Source: Candidatus Liptonbacteria bacterium
GTDB lineage: Bacteria; Patescibacteriota; Minisyncoccia; UBA6257; 2-01-FULL-56-20
Direction: 5' to 3'
DNA length: 35,341 nucleotides
Assembly: GCA_023244935.1 (NCBI GenBank)
Contig: JAHFLJ010000004.1
Coordinates: 9,694 to 45,034 of the forward strand
Positions 13,073 to 21,690 of this stretch are shown here, piece after piece. The notes under the pieces are model-generated. The model was not told the origin of the DNA and ran no database searches. It worked only from the letters and a program-made list of their open reading frames with translations. Made by a program: the position numbers and the translations under genes. The stretch's first letter is position 1, and each line of letters opens with the position of its first letter.

Positions 13073-15226
13073 ATGAACTTCTGGCTAACACTATCTAAAA
13101 AAACAAAAATAATTTCAGCAATAGTTTTAGTTTTACTTTTGGCGACTGGAATGTATTTTATATTTTCAGCCACAAAAAAGTCCGACGAAAATAAGCCACC
13201 GGTAGAACAAATAATCTATCGGCGAGATAAGCCAATAATCCCTGGCGGTATTCAGTCGTATGAGTTTATCCAGAATAAAATTGTTTCCCCGCGAGTTAAG
13301 TTCTTGACCGTTGATCCATTAGACGCTAAGCCGGGTCAAATCCAAAAGTTTACGGTAGTTTTTGCGAGCGATTTTCCTGTCTCTTCCGTCAGTTTACAGT
13401 TAGAGGATAATCTAGTTATCGAAGAACTGAAATTAAAAAAACAAGCAAATGGAGATTCGCCGACTTCTAGGTATTCCGTAGATTCCGGAAATAATCTCGC
13501 ACTTGTTAGTTCGGTTGAAAATCCTTCGTCCACAACTTCCTTCTGGTCCGGCGAACGAATAGTTAAAAACTCCGTTAATGAAAAGTATTCCATAACAGTT
13601 AATGCAAAGGAGGCCGTCCCGCCATCTAAGCAAACGCCTATTGACCCGAAGGCTCCTGCCAGAAAGAGTACGGAACGTCTAAGCGCCACGATCCTTGATT
13701 GGAATAATACCTGCAATATCCCACTAGGAGGTGATTGGGACATTAGTGAAACTTGTGCAGTTTCATATGTCGATGGAGCCGACAATGGGAATATTCACAT
13801 TCGTAATAATTCAGTCATGGTTTTAGACGCCAATTTTGGAATAAATCAAAGCAAGTCAGTTATTTTTCAACCTCTGGGAATCATAGCTTTAAATACAAAG
13901 GCAGAAATCAAACAAGGTAATCTTTGGAAGCTAAGAGACGACGTAAGCGGAACCAAGGAAGTTATATCTGAAAGTTCACCAGGCTCCGAATACGTAAGGC
14001 GATATGAGTTGAACTCCGGCGAAACTACTTCTTCCAAAAAGATAGATGGCAATAGTAAATTTACCCTATCACCCGGGAAGCAAGTTTTTAAGGTAGCTTC
14101 CGCGGTAACAACTGGCCCTAAAATAATTCAAGCGACCATTGATCCTCTTGATGTTAAAGTTGGTGACACACAAAATCTTTCACTTGTGGTTCAGAGCGCC
14201 GTGACCATCGGAGCGGTCACAGCTAAGATTGAAACCGATAATGGAATAATCGATTTGCCTTTAACGCTAGAAGGAGAAACTCCGAGCGCTGAACTTTTAC
14301 CGGAAAGGTTTAAGGTGACAGGTGGTAATAAGCTGGTACTTTTGGATGATGAAGAGTCTATAAAAAATATTGCTGTTGCTGGAATTAAAACCGCATCGGC
14401 AGTTTCTGAGCCGAAAAATTTAACTTATGCAGGTTCCTGGGTAGTAAAAGACACTCACACCGCAAAATATCAAACAAGCTTTGTGGTTAAGGATATTAAT
14501 GGCGTAGAAAATTCGATTCTAATGGCCTGGTCTGATCCGTGCTCAACTTTTACCGCTGGCGATCGAACTATAAATACCACTTGTAGTTTTAGTGATATTG
14601 ATGGGGCAGATAACGGAAATCTAACAATAGCTTCTACTAGAACGGTAACGCTCCAATCCGGTGCGAATTTAGTTATTAATCAAGGTAAAAGTTTGATTAT
14701 AGATGGCACTATCATTGTGGCGACTGGCGCCCAAATCAAAAAAACAAATCTTTGGCGCACCGACACCGACGCAGATGCTTGGGCATCTTCTGCTTCATTC
14801 ACTGCACAAGACGCTCAGCCAGCAGGAAAAGTTCGGGCATATTTAGCACCCAATACGACAGACTGTTACGACAGCAATTCATCTGTTTGGCCAGGGAATC
14901 CAATCTATTATCAAACGGTGGATCGCGGGGATGGTAGTTTTGACTATAATTGCGATTTTTCGGAGTCTTGGGAAACTACAAACAGTTCCAGTGCTTATTG
15001 CGAAAATAATAGCACCCCAAATCCAACTTGTATCGGTATTTTTGATACTGGGTGGTGTGATATTTCGTTCGTAAGTCCTGGAGGTATTAATATTCCATTT
15101 TGTTCCGGGAAATCTGTGGCAGTTGGTTGTGGCGAAAGGGGAAATTATTTCAGTGGTAGCGGCTGTGATTACGGCCAATATGGTGGAATTATTTATAGAA
15201 ACGATATTATACAAGGTTGTAAATAG
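13073..15226 (+). CDS. Large membrane-anchored surface protein with two related halves
   Basis: 717 residues. An N-terminal membrane helix (about 12-32) anchors a large extracytoplasmic part. Two related units are visible: LTVDPLDAKPGQIQKFTVVF with a later CAVSYVDGADNGNIHI, and ATIDPLDVKVGDTQNLSLVV with a later CSFSDIDGADNGNLTI, each ending in a strand-rich NLWKL/NLWRT stretch. The C terminus (about 590-717) is Cys-rich and has DTDADAW and DRGDGSFDYNCD, suggesting calcium-binding and disulfide-stabilised structure. I do not recognise the family. It closes the run of envelope genes. Confidence 0.75.
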   Translation: MNFWLTLSKKTKIISAIVLVLLLATGMYFIFSATKKSDENKPPVEQIIYRRDKPIIPGGIQSYEFIQNKIVSPRVKFLTVDPLDAKPGQIQKFTVVFASDFPVSSVSLQLEDNLVIEELKLKKQANGDSPTSRYSVDSGNNLALVSSVENPSSTTSFWSGERIVKNSVNEKYSITVNAKEAVPPSKQTPIDPKAPARKSTERLSATILDWNNTCNIPLGGDWDISETCAVSYVDGADNGNIHIRNNSVMVLDANFGINQSKSVIFQPLGIIALNTKAEIKQGNLWKLRDDVSGTKEVISESSPGSEYVRRYELNSGETTSSKKIDGNSKFTLSPGKQVFKVASAVTTGPKIIQATIDPLDVKVGDTQNLSLVVQSAVTIGAVTAKIETDNGIIDLPLTLEGETPSAELLPERFKVTGGNKLVLLDDEESIKNIAVAGIKTASAVSEPKNLTYAGSWVVKDTHTAKYQTSFVVKDINGVENSILMAWSDPCSTFTAGDRTINTTCSFSDIDGADNGNLTIASTRTVTLQSGANLVINQGKSLIIDGTIIVATGAQIKKTNLWRTDTDADAWASSASFTAQDAQPAGKVRAYLAPNTTDCYDSNSSVWPGNPIYYQTVDRGDGSFDYNCDFSESWETTNSSSAYCENNSTPNPTCIGIFDTGWCDISFVSPGGINIPFCSGKSVAVGCGERGNYFSGSGCDYGQYGGIIYRNDIIQGCK

Positions 15227-15272
15227 TCTTTTATTGTGCATGTCGAGCTTGCCACTCGATATCAATATCGTT

Positions 15273-15300
15273 TCTAAAAAAATCCCCGCACATAGCGAGG
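15273..15300 (-). terminator. Terminator of the 15307 gene
   Basis: On the minus strand CCTCGC pairs with GCGGGG across TATGT (one G-T pair), followed by ATTTTTTTAG. It is a few bases beyond the stop codon. Confidence 0.8.
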
Positions 15301-15306
15301 TTTAAT

Positions 15307-15690
15307 TTATTCAGGCTCTTCAAAAAGTTCGCCATTCATGTACCTGGATGTGATAACTTCCTCCTGCGAAGTAGGAAGCTTCTCGCCCTTCCAGGAGATC
15401 ATAACCATGTTCCTACGATTCTTTGTCTTGTCGAACACCATATAAACCCTGCCGGACTTCTTAAGAGAGTCTTTCACGAGCCTCTCCGACGATCCATACT
15501 CGGCAGAAAGAATTTCTGCTTCATAAAGCCCGGGAACGGGGAGGTCGGGAAAGAAAAAGAAAAACTTCCCGCCGGCTTTAAAATTGTATCTCGCCGGAAG
15601 AACGGCCACGCATTCTTCGCCAAGCACAATTCTTTCGGCATCAACCTTTGAAGTATCATCAAAAATCAGGGTCTGTCTGAGTTCGATCAT
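15307..15690 (-). CDS. Hypothetical cytosolic protein
   Basis: 127 residues, no membrane segment or signal, no family recognised. It looks like a small beta-rich domain: strand-like MIELRQTLIFDD, CVAVLPARYNFKAGGKFFFFFPD, then VPGLYEAEILSAEYG, a helix SSERLVKDSLKKSG, VYMVFDKTKNRRNMVMISWKG and an acidic tail. A GGAGGG SD lies 8 nt before the ATG, unusual here. It follows a short SD-led ORF (15706-15762) and has its own terminator. The palindrome at 15787-15830 lies in its likely promoter region, so it may answer to the adjacent XRE regulator. Confidence 0.7.
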   Translation of the reverse strand: MIELRQTLIFDDTSKVDAERIVLGEECVAVLPARYNFKAGGKFFFFFPDLPVPGLYEAEILSAEYGSSERLVKDSLKKSGRVYMVFDKTKNRRNMVMISWKGEKLPTSQEEVITSRYMNGELFEEPE

Positions 15691-15705
15691 TGGCGCGTCC
15701 CTCCG

Positions 15706-15762
15706 TTAAAGTTCTGCCATTAGACTAATCCACCCCACCCAAAACTTCAAGTTTTTAGGCAT
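15706..15762 (-). CDS. Possible 18-residue leader peptide
   Basis: ATG preceded at optimal spacing by AAGGAGG encodes MPKNLKFWVGWISLMAEL and stops at TAA just before the SD of the 127-residue gene. The strong ribosome site and close spacing suggest a translated leader or coupled ORF. Such a short ORF may still be chance, since the same DNA also contains a weak tRNA D-arm look-alike. Confidence 0.4.
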   Translation of the reverse strand: MPKNLKFWVGWISLMAEL

Positions 15763-15786
15763 AAAATTCCTCCTTCCAAAACACAA

Positions 15787-15830
15787 TACAAATGTATCGC
15801 ATAGCATATATGCTATGCGATACATTTGTA
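15787..15830. promoter_or_regulatory. Perfect 44-nt palindrome at the 3' side of XRE gene 1
   Basis: TACAAATGTATCGCATAGCATA directly abuts its exact reverse complement when split at 15808/15809. It begins one base past the regulator's stop codon. Its centre ATAGCATATATGCTAT is shared with the palindrome over the regulator's start region (16145-16174). Candidate operator for the downstream leader/15307 unit, a terminator stem, or both. Confidence 0.7.
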
Positions 15831-15831
15831 G

Positions 15832-16140
15832 CTAGGATAAAGTTATTTCAACTTTCTTTCCGAGAATTTTAGCTATCTTTTCTAAATTCTTAATTCGAAT
15901 ATTGTGTTTGCCGGATTCGATTCGGGCTATTACGCTTTGATATGTTCCGAGTCTCATTCCAAGTTCTCTCTGAGAAATAGCCATATCTCTCCTTGATTGT
16001 GATATGAGCAGTCCAATCTCGGCACAAATTCTGTCAATCGATTTTTTAGTCGGCTTTGCGGAATTTCCGATTTGCCTCCGGATATATTCCAGTTTCTCTT
16101 CGTCGGTATATTTTCTAAATGGTCGGTGATATGATGGCAT
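15832..16140 (-). CDS. XRE-family helix-turn-helix regulator, copy 1
   Basis: 102 residues from the ATG at 16140. The C-terminal half is an XRE/Cro-type HTH: IGLLISQSRRDMAISQRELGMRLGTYQSVIARIESGKHNIRIKNLEKIAKILGKKVEI. The N-terminal half starts MPSYHRPFRKYTDEEKLEYIRRQIGNS and is shared with the second regulator at 30267, defining a specific subfamily. An in-frame ATG six codons upstream (16158) lies inside the palindrome and is less likely. With the palindrome covering the promoter, autoregulation is the simple reading. It may be the antitoxin-like part of a pair, but no toxin-like partner is recognised. Confidence 0.85.
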   Translation of the reverse strand: MPSYHRPFRKYTDEEKLEYIRRQIGNSAKPTKKSIDRICAEIGLLISQSRRDMAISQRELGMRLGTYQSVIARIESGKHNIRIKNLEKIAKILGKKVEITLS

Positions 16141-16144
16141 AAAA

Positions 16145-16174
16145 GTATCATATAGCATATATGCTATATGATAC
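16145..16174. promoter_or_regulatory. Perfect 30-nt palindrome over the start region of XRE gene 1
   Basis: GTATCATATAGCATA followed by its exact reverse complement, ending 4 nt upstream of the regulator's ATG and overlapping its likely -10. It also lies 40 nt upstream of the divergent proS start. It shares the ATAGCATATATGCTAT core with 15787-15830. Confidence 0.75.
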
Positions 16175-16213
16175 AGTGTTGCACGTTGTGCATTATATGT
16201 TAAATTTAAACAA

Positions 16214-17437
16214 ATGCTTCAATCAAAATTATTCACAAAGACTCTGCGGGAGGCGCCAAAGGACGAGGAATCTGTTAACGCGAAGTTATTAACCCGAGGT
16301 GGTTATATCTATAAAAACTCAGCCGGGGTGTACTCGTTCTTACCTTTGGGTTGGAGAGTAATCAAAAAGATAGCTGATATAATCCGCGAGGAAATGAATG
16401 CCGTAGGAGGCGAGGAGATATTTATGCCGGCTCTTGTTGAAAAAAAATATTGGGACGCAACTAATCGTTGGAATGTTCCCGTGGGCTACGAAGTCTTTGG
16501 GAAGAACGAAGATGAAACCAGTTTTATTTTGGGTTGGTCACACGAAGATTTGCTGACCGCTATGGTTACGAAATTTATTAATTCATATAAAGACCTGCCA
16601 TTCTCCGCTTACCAGATACAGACAAAATTCAGAAACGAACCGAGAGCCAAGTCCGGCTTGTTGAGAGGTAAGGAGTTTATGATGAAAGACCTCTACAGTT
16701 TCCACACCGATGAGGCGGACCTCAATAAATATTATGAAAGAGTAGCCAAAGCCTATCACAAAATATTTAAACGTTGCGGTTTAAAGTCCATTTACACTCT
16801 TGCCGCCGGAGGCGATTTTACAACCGGAAATACTCATGAGTTCCAGGTATTGTCAGATGTTGGCGAGGATACTATTTATGTCTGCGAGAAGTGCGGATAC
16901 GCCGAAAACAATGAGATTTCCAAGTTAAAAGACGAAGGACCTTGTTCTAGGTGCAGGGGTAAGATTAATGCCCATAAAGCAATTGAAGTCGGCAATATTT
17001 TCCCTCTCGGAACTAAATATTCCAAAGCGGTTAATCTAAAATTCAAAGACAAGAACGGAGAAGAAAAATTGGTGGTTATGGGTTCGTATGGAATCGGATT
17101 GGGGAGAGTGATGGGTACGATTGTTGAAGTCTATAATGATGAGCGTGGATTAATTTGGCCGGAACAAGTCGCGCCGTTCAAGGTTCACTTAATCGAGCTG
17201 GCGGGGAGCTCGGCGAAAAAGATTTATGAAAAACTCCGGAAGCTTGGTATTGAGGTTCTTTATGACGAAAGAGACATTTCTGCCGGGGCAAAATTCAGCG
17301 ATGCCGATTTAATCGGACTGCCATATCGAGTTGTGGTTAGTCCAAAAACCGGTAAAAAATTTGAGCTTAAAAAACGATCCTCAAAGGCTATAAAATTGGT
17401 TTCCGAGGCTGAGCTTATTAAACTTTTAAAGTCCTAG
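16214..17437 (+). CDS. proS: Prolyl-tRNA synthetase, short form without editing domain
   Basis: Charges tRNA-Pro in the cytosol. 407 residues against about 570 for the E. coli type. Class II motifs are present: FRNEPRAKSGLLRGKEFMMKD (motif 2) and GSYGIGLGRVMGTI (motif 3), then a C-terminal anticodon-binding domain (about 315-407). The cis-editing INS domain normally between motifs 2 and 3 is replaced by a short segment with Cys224, Cys227, Cys244 and Cys247 arranged as a zinc ribbon (CEKCG...CSRCR). The Cys ribbon is notable. The start ATG has no SD. It diverges from XRE gene 1 across a palindrome. Confidence 0.95.
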   Translation: MLQSKLFTKTLREAPKDEESVNAKLLTRGGYIYKNSAGVYSFLPLGWRVIKKIADIIREEMNAVGGEEIFMPALVEKKYWDATNRWNVPVGYEVFGKNEDETSFILGWSHEDLLTAMVTKFINSYKDLPFSAYQIQTKFRNEPRAKSGLLRGKEFMMKDLYSFHTDEADLNKYYERVAKAYHKIFKRCGLKSIYTLAAGGDFTTGNTHEFQVLSDVGEDTIYVCEKCGYAENNEISKLKDEGPCSRCRGKINAHKAIEVGNIFPLGTKYSKAVNLKFKDKNGEEKLVVMGSYGIGLGRVMGTIVEVYNDERGLIWPEQVAPFKVHLIELAGSSAKKIYEKLRKLGIEVLYDERDISAGAKFSDADLIGLPYRVVVSPKTGKKFELKKRSSKAIKLVSEAELIKLLKS

Positions 17438-17525
17438 GTCGGCTATTTGTGATATGTAATCAGTTATTGGTCATAAGTTGAACCGCTGTTGTCAGTTCCT
17501 TAGTTGTATTCTATTATTTATCCAC

Positions 17526-18569
17526 ATGATTTTAGACGCATTTTTCAAAGATATCGGGATAGACCTTGGAACGGCGAATTCGTTGGTTTATTTGAAGCAT
17601 AAAGGCATCGTGGTTAATGAGCCTTCTATTGCGGCGATTAATAATAAAACCAGCCAAATCTTAGCGGTCGGCGAGGAAGCAAAAAAGATGCTTGGAAGGA
17701 CGCCATCTCACATCGACGTGATTCGTCCTTTAGTCGGAGGAGTTATTTCCGACTTTGATATGGCGCAGGAGCTTTTACGACAATTTCTGATGCGCGTCTC
17801 TAAAGGTAAAGTTTTTGGGTTTCGGCATGCAGTTTTGGGAATCCCTGAGAACTTAACCGAGGTGGAAAGAAAGTCGGTAGAGGATGCAGCGCTAAGCGCC
17901 GGAGCCGCAAAAGTCCATCTGGTGGAATCACCGGTCGCTGCCGCCCTGGGAGCCGGTCTTCCGATTAATTCTCCGACTGCAAGTTTAATTATTGATATCG
18001 GTGGCGGAACTACCGACATAGCCGTAATTTCCATGGGAGGAACTGTAGTTTCGAGAACTCTGCGAATAGCTGGTGATAAATTTAATGAAGACATAATCAG
18101 ATTTATAAGAGACGAGTATAAGTTGGCCATCGGTGAATCAACCGCGGAAATGGCTAAAATAGCAGTTGGATCAGCCATGCCCCTCGATGAAAAGATTGAG
18201 ATTCCGGTTCGCGGTCGTGATTTGGCAACTGGGTTGCCTCGTGAAATTATGCTCAAGAACACTCACCTTAGGGCGGCACTAGCTAAATCACTACACTCAA
18301 TATTGGATGCGACGCACGAAGTAATCGAGGCAACACCGCCGGAATTGGCCGGGGATATGTTGAAGCAAGGAATATATCTTTGTGGCGGAGGAGCGATGTT
18401 ACGGGGCCTAGACGAGTTAATAGAGAAGGAGACGGAAGTTAGAACAAAAGTAGCCGATGAGCCGTTAACCGCTTTAATCCGTGGACTTGGAATGATGGTG
18501 GAAGATCCTAAAACCTATGGTGAGCTGTTTGAAAATTCCTTAAAGCCAATAAAAATTTCTCTTACATGA
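17526..18569 (+). CDS. mreB: Rod shape-determining protein MreB
   Basis: Actin-like filament protein that organises side-wall peptidoglycan synthesis under the membrane. 347 residues from the ATG at 17526 (MILDAFFKDIGIDLGTANSLVYL); the frame extends 16 codons upstream to 17478 but that part is not MreB-like. Nucleotide-binding motifs IGIDLGTANS, IDIGGGTTDIAV and LCGGGAMLRG are visible, with HLVESPVAAALGAG between. First gene of a tight mreB-mreC-mreD-mrdA cluster; its stop overlaps the mreC start (ATGA). Confidence 0.97.
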   Translation: MILDAFFKDIGIDLGTANSLVYLKHKGIVVNEPSIAAINNKTSQILAVGEEAKKMLGRTPSHIDVIRPLVGGVISDFDMAQELLRQFLMRVSKGKVFGFRHAVLGIPENLTEVERKSVEDAALSAGAAKVHLVESPVAAALGAGLPINSPTASLIIDIGGGTTDIAVISMGGTVVSRTLRIAGDKFNEDIIRFIRDEYKLAIGESTAEMAKIAVGSAMPLDEKIEIPVRGRDLATGLPREIMLKNTHLRAALAKSLHSILDATHEVIEATPPELAGDMLKQGIYLCGGGAMLRGLDELIEKETEVRTKVADEPLTALIRGLGMMVEDPKTYGELFENSLKPIKISLT

Positions 18570-19213
18570 CCAACGGTAAAATTACTTTAATCATCCTTGG
18601 AGTAATTTTTATGGGTCTAAGTTTTTTAACCCCCGGAGTTTCGGTGAAAATTGGAGAAATTCTTACGTTCGGAATCTCCAATACCAAAAAAATAGATCTT
18701 AACGATTTACGAAATAAGACTGCGGAGCTGCGCGCTTTTTCCTCCAAATCGGAAAGTGGAGCGATTGCCGGATATGTATATTCGGTATATCCGTTCAATC
18801 TTAAAAATGAAATATCGGTGAACGTGGGGTCGACATCCGGGGTAAGGCTTGGCGGGGCCGCGACAAATAAAGACGGAATCCTAATCGGCAAGGTTATTTC
18901 GGTTTCTGCGAATTCAGCCATTATCCGTACTGTTTTCGATGCAAATTTTGAACTCCCGGTTTATATCGGCAAGACGAGCGTGCAAGGACTCCTACGGGGC
19001 GGAACGAATCCAAAAATAAATTTGATTCCTAAGACATCCATTGTGGATGTCGGCGAGGTTGTTTTTTCTTCATCCAAAGATTTTCCGTATGGGTTAGTGC
19101 TCGGTGAACTTGGGCCGGTAGAGGTTTCGGGAGACAGTGTTTTTTATGAAGGAGAATTAAAACTTAGCTATAATTTGGCGGACATAAGAACTGTATACCT
19201 TCAAAATGACTGA
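18566..19213 (+). CDS. mreC: Rod shape-determining protein MreC
   Basis: Membrane-anchored scaffold linking MreB filaments to PBP2. 215 residues, shorter than the usual ~270. One N-terminal membrane segment (about 5-28), a short linker with little coiled coil, then the beta-barrel domain: VNVGSTSGVRLGGAATNKDGILIGKVISVSANSAIIRTV and YGLVLGELG, matching MreC signatures. The reduced coiled-coil accounts for the short length. It overlaps mreB by 4 nt and mreD by 8 nt. Confidence 0.92.
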   Translation: MTNGKITLIILGVIFMGLSFLTPGVSVKIGEILTFGISNTKKIDLNDLRNKTAELRAFSSKSESGAIAGYVYSVYPFNLKNEISVNVGSTSGVRLGGAATNKDGILIGKVISVSANSAIIRTVFDANFELPVYIGKTSVQGLLRGGTNPKINLIPKTSIVDVGEVVFSSSKDFPYGLVLGELGPVEVSGDSVFYEGELKLSYNLADIRTVYLQND

Positions 19214-19673
19214 AATACGATTTAGAATCTCCAAATTAATAGGGGCAACTTTATTTTTGTTGATTGCGATTATATTGCAAATAAAATTTGCCGCATCATT
19301 TGCCTGGACGTTTGATTTTTTGATTGTCTCGGCATTGCTTTTACCTTTATTCTTAACATTTTCTGAATTTGTATTTTTCTACGGTTTTTTTGTTTTAATA
19401 TTCTCCGGTCTTTTGGTCCCGGGAGGAGAACAGGTATTTATGTTATCTCTTCCAATTGTCGGATTTTTGTCCAAAAATTTCTTTCCATGGCAATCTTGGT
19501 TTTCATCATTCTTTGTGTCGGCAATCGGAATAGGAGTTTTTTATCTTTTAATTTCGACACGCAATCTTGGGGTCTATCCACCGTTTATGCTTTTTAACTT
19601 GGCAATCTCGTCTCTTTTCGGTTGGGCGATATTTTTGTTAATGCGTGGATTCGAGCGAGGAAACAACATCTAA
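19206..19673 (+). CDS. mreD: MreD-like membrane protein
   Basis: 155 residues, nearly all hydrophobic, with about five membrane segments. The sequence itself is weakly conserved; the assignment rests on size, topology and its place between mreC and the PBP2 gene, where MreD is expected. It would stabilise the MreBC complex in the membrane. It overlaps the end of mreC by 8 nt and ends three bases before the PBP2 start. Confidence 0.75.
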   Translation: MTEIRFRISKLIGATLFLLIAIILQIKFAASFAWTFDFLIVSALLLPLFLTFSEFVFFYGFFVLIFSGLLVPGGEQVFMLSLPIVGFLSKNFFPWQSWFSSFFVSAIGIGVFYLLISTRNLGVYPPFMLFNLAISSLFGWAIFLLMRGFERGNNI

Positions 19674-19676
19674 ATT

Positions 19677-21557
19677 ATGAAAAAAAATAAACATACCGAA
19701 CTTGCCTTCGAGGAATCCCTTAGTGATGAATGGGCCGGCGATTTGGGGTTCGCCGAAGTTCCGCTCGGTGATAAGCCTATATTTATTTTCGGAGTGATTG
19801 TGGCTATCCTTGGAATTTCTATGTTTAGCAGAGTTTTTTATCTAGGAATCGTGAAAGGAGAGGCATACGAAAGGCGCGCGGAATCAAATCTTAATAAAAC
19901 CGATAGGATACTTGCGCCAAGAGGAATTATTGTTGACCGAAACGGTAAAGTTATTGCGGATAATAAGGCAGTTTTTTCCGCTAAACTAAATGTAAAAGAG
20001 TTTCTTAAAGACGAAGCCAATCGTCAAAGCACGCTAAAATTTATCAGCGAAACTTTTTCGCTGGATGAAGAAGAAATTTATTCTCGAATAAAAGATAAAA
20101 ATGTGAACTTCGATATGTATGCCGAACCGGTAACAATTTCGGAGGATTTAACCAATGAGCAATATATAGAAGTTAAAAACCAAAATAACCCATCCATAGT
20201 TTTGGAAGAAAATTATATTAGAAATTATCCGGAAGGTAGTCCGTTCTCGACCGTGCTTGGGTATGTCGGCTTAGTTACCGGAAAAGATATCGCCAATGAT
20301 TCTTCTTTAAGCGGAGAAGATTATGTCGGCAAGGCCGGAGTCGAACTTCAATACAACAACGACCTCGTGGGAACTCCCGGAGGAAAAGTTTCCGTGAGAA
20401 ATGCCAGAGGAGAAGTCATTGCTCAAGGCGAGTCCACTGAGCCAAAAATAGGCAAGAAATTAGAGCTGGCAGTTGACGGAGATTTTCAAAAATATTTTTA
20501 CACTAGAATGCTCTCCGGACTTAAAAGTCTTGATCGAGATTCCGGTGTCGGGTTGGCTATGAATCCACAAAATGGCGAAATACTTGCTTTGGTTAGTTTT
20601 CCTAGTTTTGATAATAATATTTTTCACTTACCGGGCAAGACCAAGGAACGCAATGAAATTCTTAACTCACCCAAGAAGCCTCTGTTTAATCGGGCAATCA
20701 GCGGAACCTACACTCCCGGTTCAACAATTAAACCATTGGTTGCGGTTGCTACTTTAGTTGAAAAAATTGTTTCACCGGAATTTTCCGTGTATTCTCCGGG
20801 ATATTTAGATGTGCCGAATCCGTATAATCCTGATAAGCCCAGTAGATTTTTGGATTGGCGTCCTCAAGGTTACGTTAATTTATACTCGGCAATAGCTCAA
20901 TCTTCAAACGTATATTTTTATACTGTCGGCGGCGGGGCCTTCGGAGTGAATGGTCTTGGCATCACTCGTCTCAAAAGCTGGTGGGATAAATTCGGGCTCG
21001 GTTCCGCAACCGGCGTAAATTTACCAAACGAAGCTGTCGGGTTTTTACCTGACCCGGAATGGAAAGAAAAAAGTAATCGTGGGGCGTGGCTTTTAGGAGA
21101 CACTTATAACGTAAGTATCGGACAAGGAGACTTAATGGTTACGCCAATCCAGCTACTTAGCTATATTGTCGGGATAGCAAATGGAGGAACTCTTTATAAG
21201 CCGGCGATTTTAACGAACTCAAGCGAGATAAATAAAGATTTATCTGTATACTATCCTGCGATTAAAGAAGTGCAGGCGGGAATGCGCCGGACTGTTACTG
21301 CCGACTTGGGAACTGCGCATACGCTAAACGAATTGCCATTTAAAGTCGCCGGAAAAACTGGAAGCGCGCAGATTCAAAATAACCAGGCAGAAAATGCATT
21401 TTTTGTCGGATACGGGCCATATGAAGAAGGGAATAGCTCCGCCCCGCAAGTCGCAATTTTGATTTTGGTTGAGCATGCCAAAGCCGGAAGCTTGAACGCG
21501 GTACCTATAGCCAAGGACGTTCTTAATTGGTATTACGAAAACCGCCTCAAAAACTAG
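19677..21557 (+). CDS. mrdA: Penicillin-binding protein 2 (transpeptidase, elongasome)
   Basis: 626-residue class B penicillin-binding protein that cross-links peptidoglycan during elongation. A cytosolic N terminus, one membrane helix (about 34-55), the dimerisation domain with APRGIIVDRNGKVIADN and YVGKAGVELQYNNDLVG, then the transpeptidase: Ser349-Thr-Ile-Lys352 (catalytic STIK), Ser409-Ser-Asn411 (SxN) and Lys560-Thr-Gly (KTG). All three catalytic motifs are intact. Last gene of the mre cluster; the expected RodA partner is not in the window. Confidence 0.96.
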   Translation: MKKNKHTELAFEESLSDEWAGDLGFAEVPLGDKPIFIFGVIVAILGISMFSRVFYLGIVKGEAYERRAESNLNKTDRILAPRGIIVDRNGKVIADNKAVFSAKLNVKEFLKDEANRQSTLKFISETFSLDEEEIYSRIKDKNVNFDMYAEPVTISEDLTNEQYIEVKNQNNPSIVLEENYIRNYPEGSPFSTVLGYVGLVTGKDIANDSSLSGEDYVGKAGVELQYNNDLVGTPGGKVSVRNARGEVIAQGESTEPKIGKKLELAVDGDFQKYFYTRMLSGLKSLDRDSGVGLAMNPQNGEILALVSFPSFDNNIFHLPGKTKERNEILNSPKKPLFNRAISGTYTPGSTIKPLVAVATLVEKIVSPEFSVYSPGYLDVPNPYNPDKPSRFLDWRPQGYVNLYSAIAQSSNVYFYTVGGGAFGVNGLGITRLKSWWDKFGLGSATGVNLPNEAVGFLPDPEWKEKSNRGAWLLGDTYNVSIGQGDLMVTPIQLLSYIVGIANGGTLYKPAILTNSSEINKDLSVYYPAIKEVQAGMRRTVTADLGTAHTLNELPFKVAGKTGSAQIQNNQAENAFFVGYGPYEEGNSSAPQVAILILVEHAKAGSLNAVPIAKDVLNWYYENRLKN

Positions 21558-21690
21558 TTCATATGTGATTAGTCACTAGCCACTAGTTTTCCTCATTTCT
21601 TCTAAATTCTATTTTCTAAGTTCTAAATTCTAAGAAGGTTCTAGGTTCTCCAAAGTTGTTAGTGATAAGTTGTTGTAGTATTCTTAGTAT
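21558..21690. repeat. Intergenic TTAGT-type and TTCTA-type repeats before galT
   Basis: ATTAGTCACTAGCCACTAGT, then TTCTAAATTCTATTTTCTAA, then GTTAGTGATAAGTTGTTG. A TATTCT at 21679-21684 ends six bases before the next ATG and is a possible -10 of a leaderless transcript. Confidence 0.6.

Noticed and set aside
15702-15737. tRNA-like 5' half on the minus strand (TGGGGTGG... with GTCTAATGGCAGAAC, like a D-arm)
   Set aside because: No matching acceptor 3' half, anticodon stem or T-arm follows, the D-stem has mismatches, and the same bases form an SD-led short ORF.
15832-16158. Toxin-antitoxin pair formed by the XRE regulator and the 127-residue protein
   Set aside because: The HTH protein could be an antitoxin, but the 127-residue protein shows no RelE, HigB, HipA or similar pattern and is separated by a palindrome and leader ORF.
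17478-17525. MreB start 16 codons upstream
   Set aside because: The added residues are hydrophobic and Cys-rich, unlike MreB, and ATG 17526 gives the standard N terminus.
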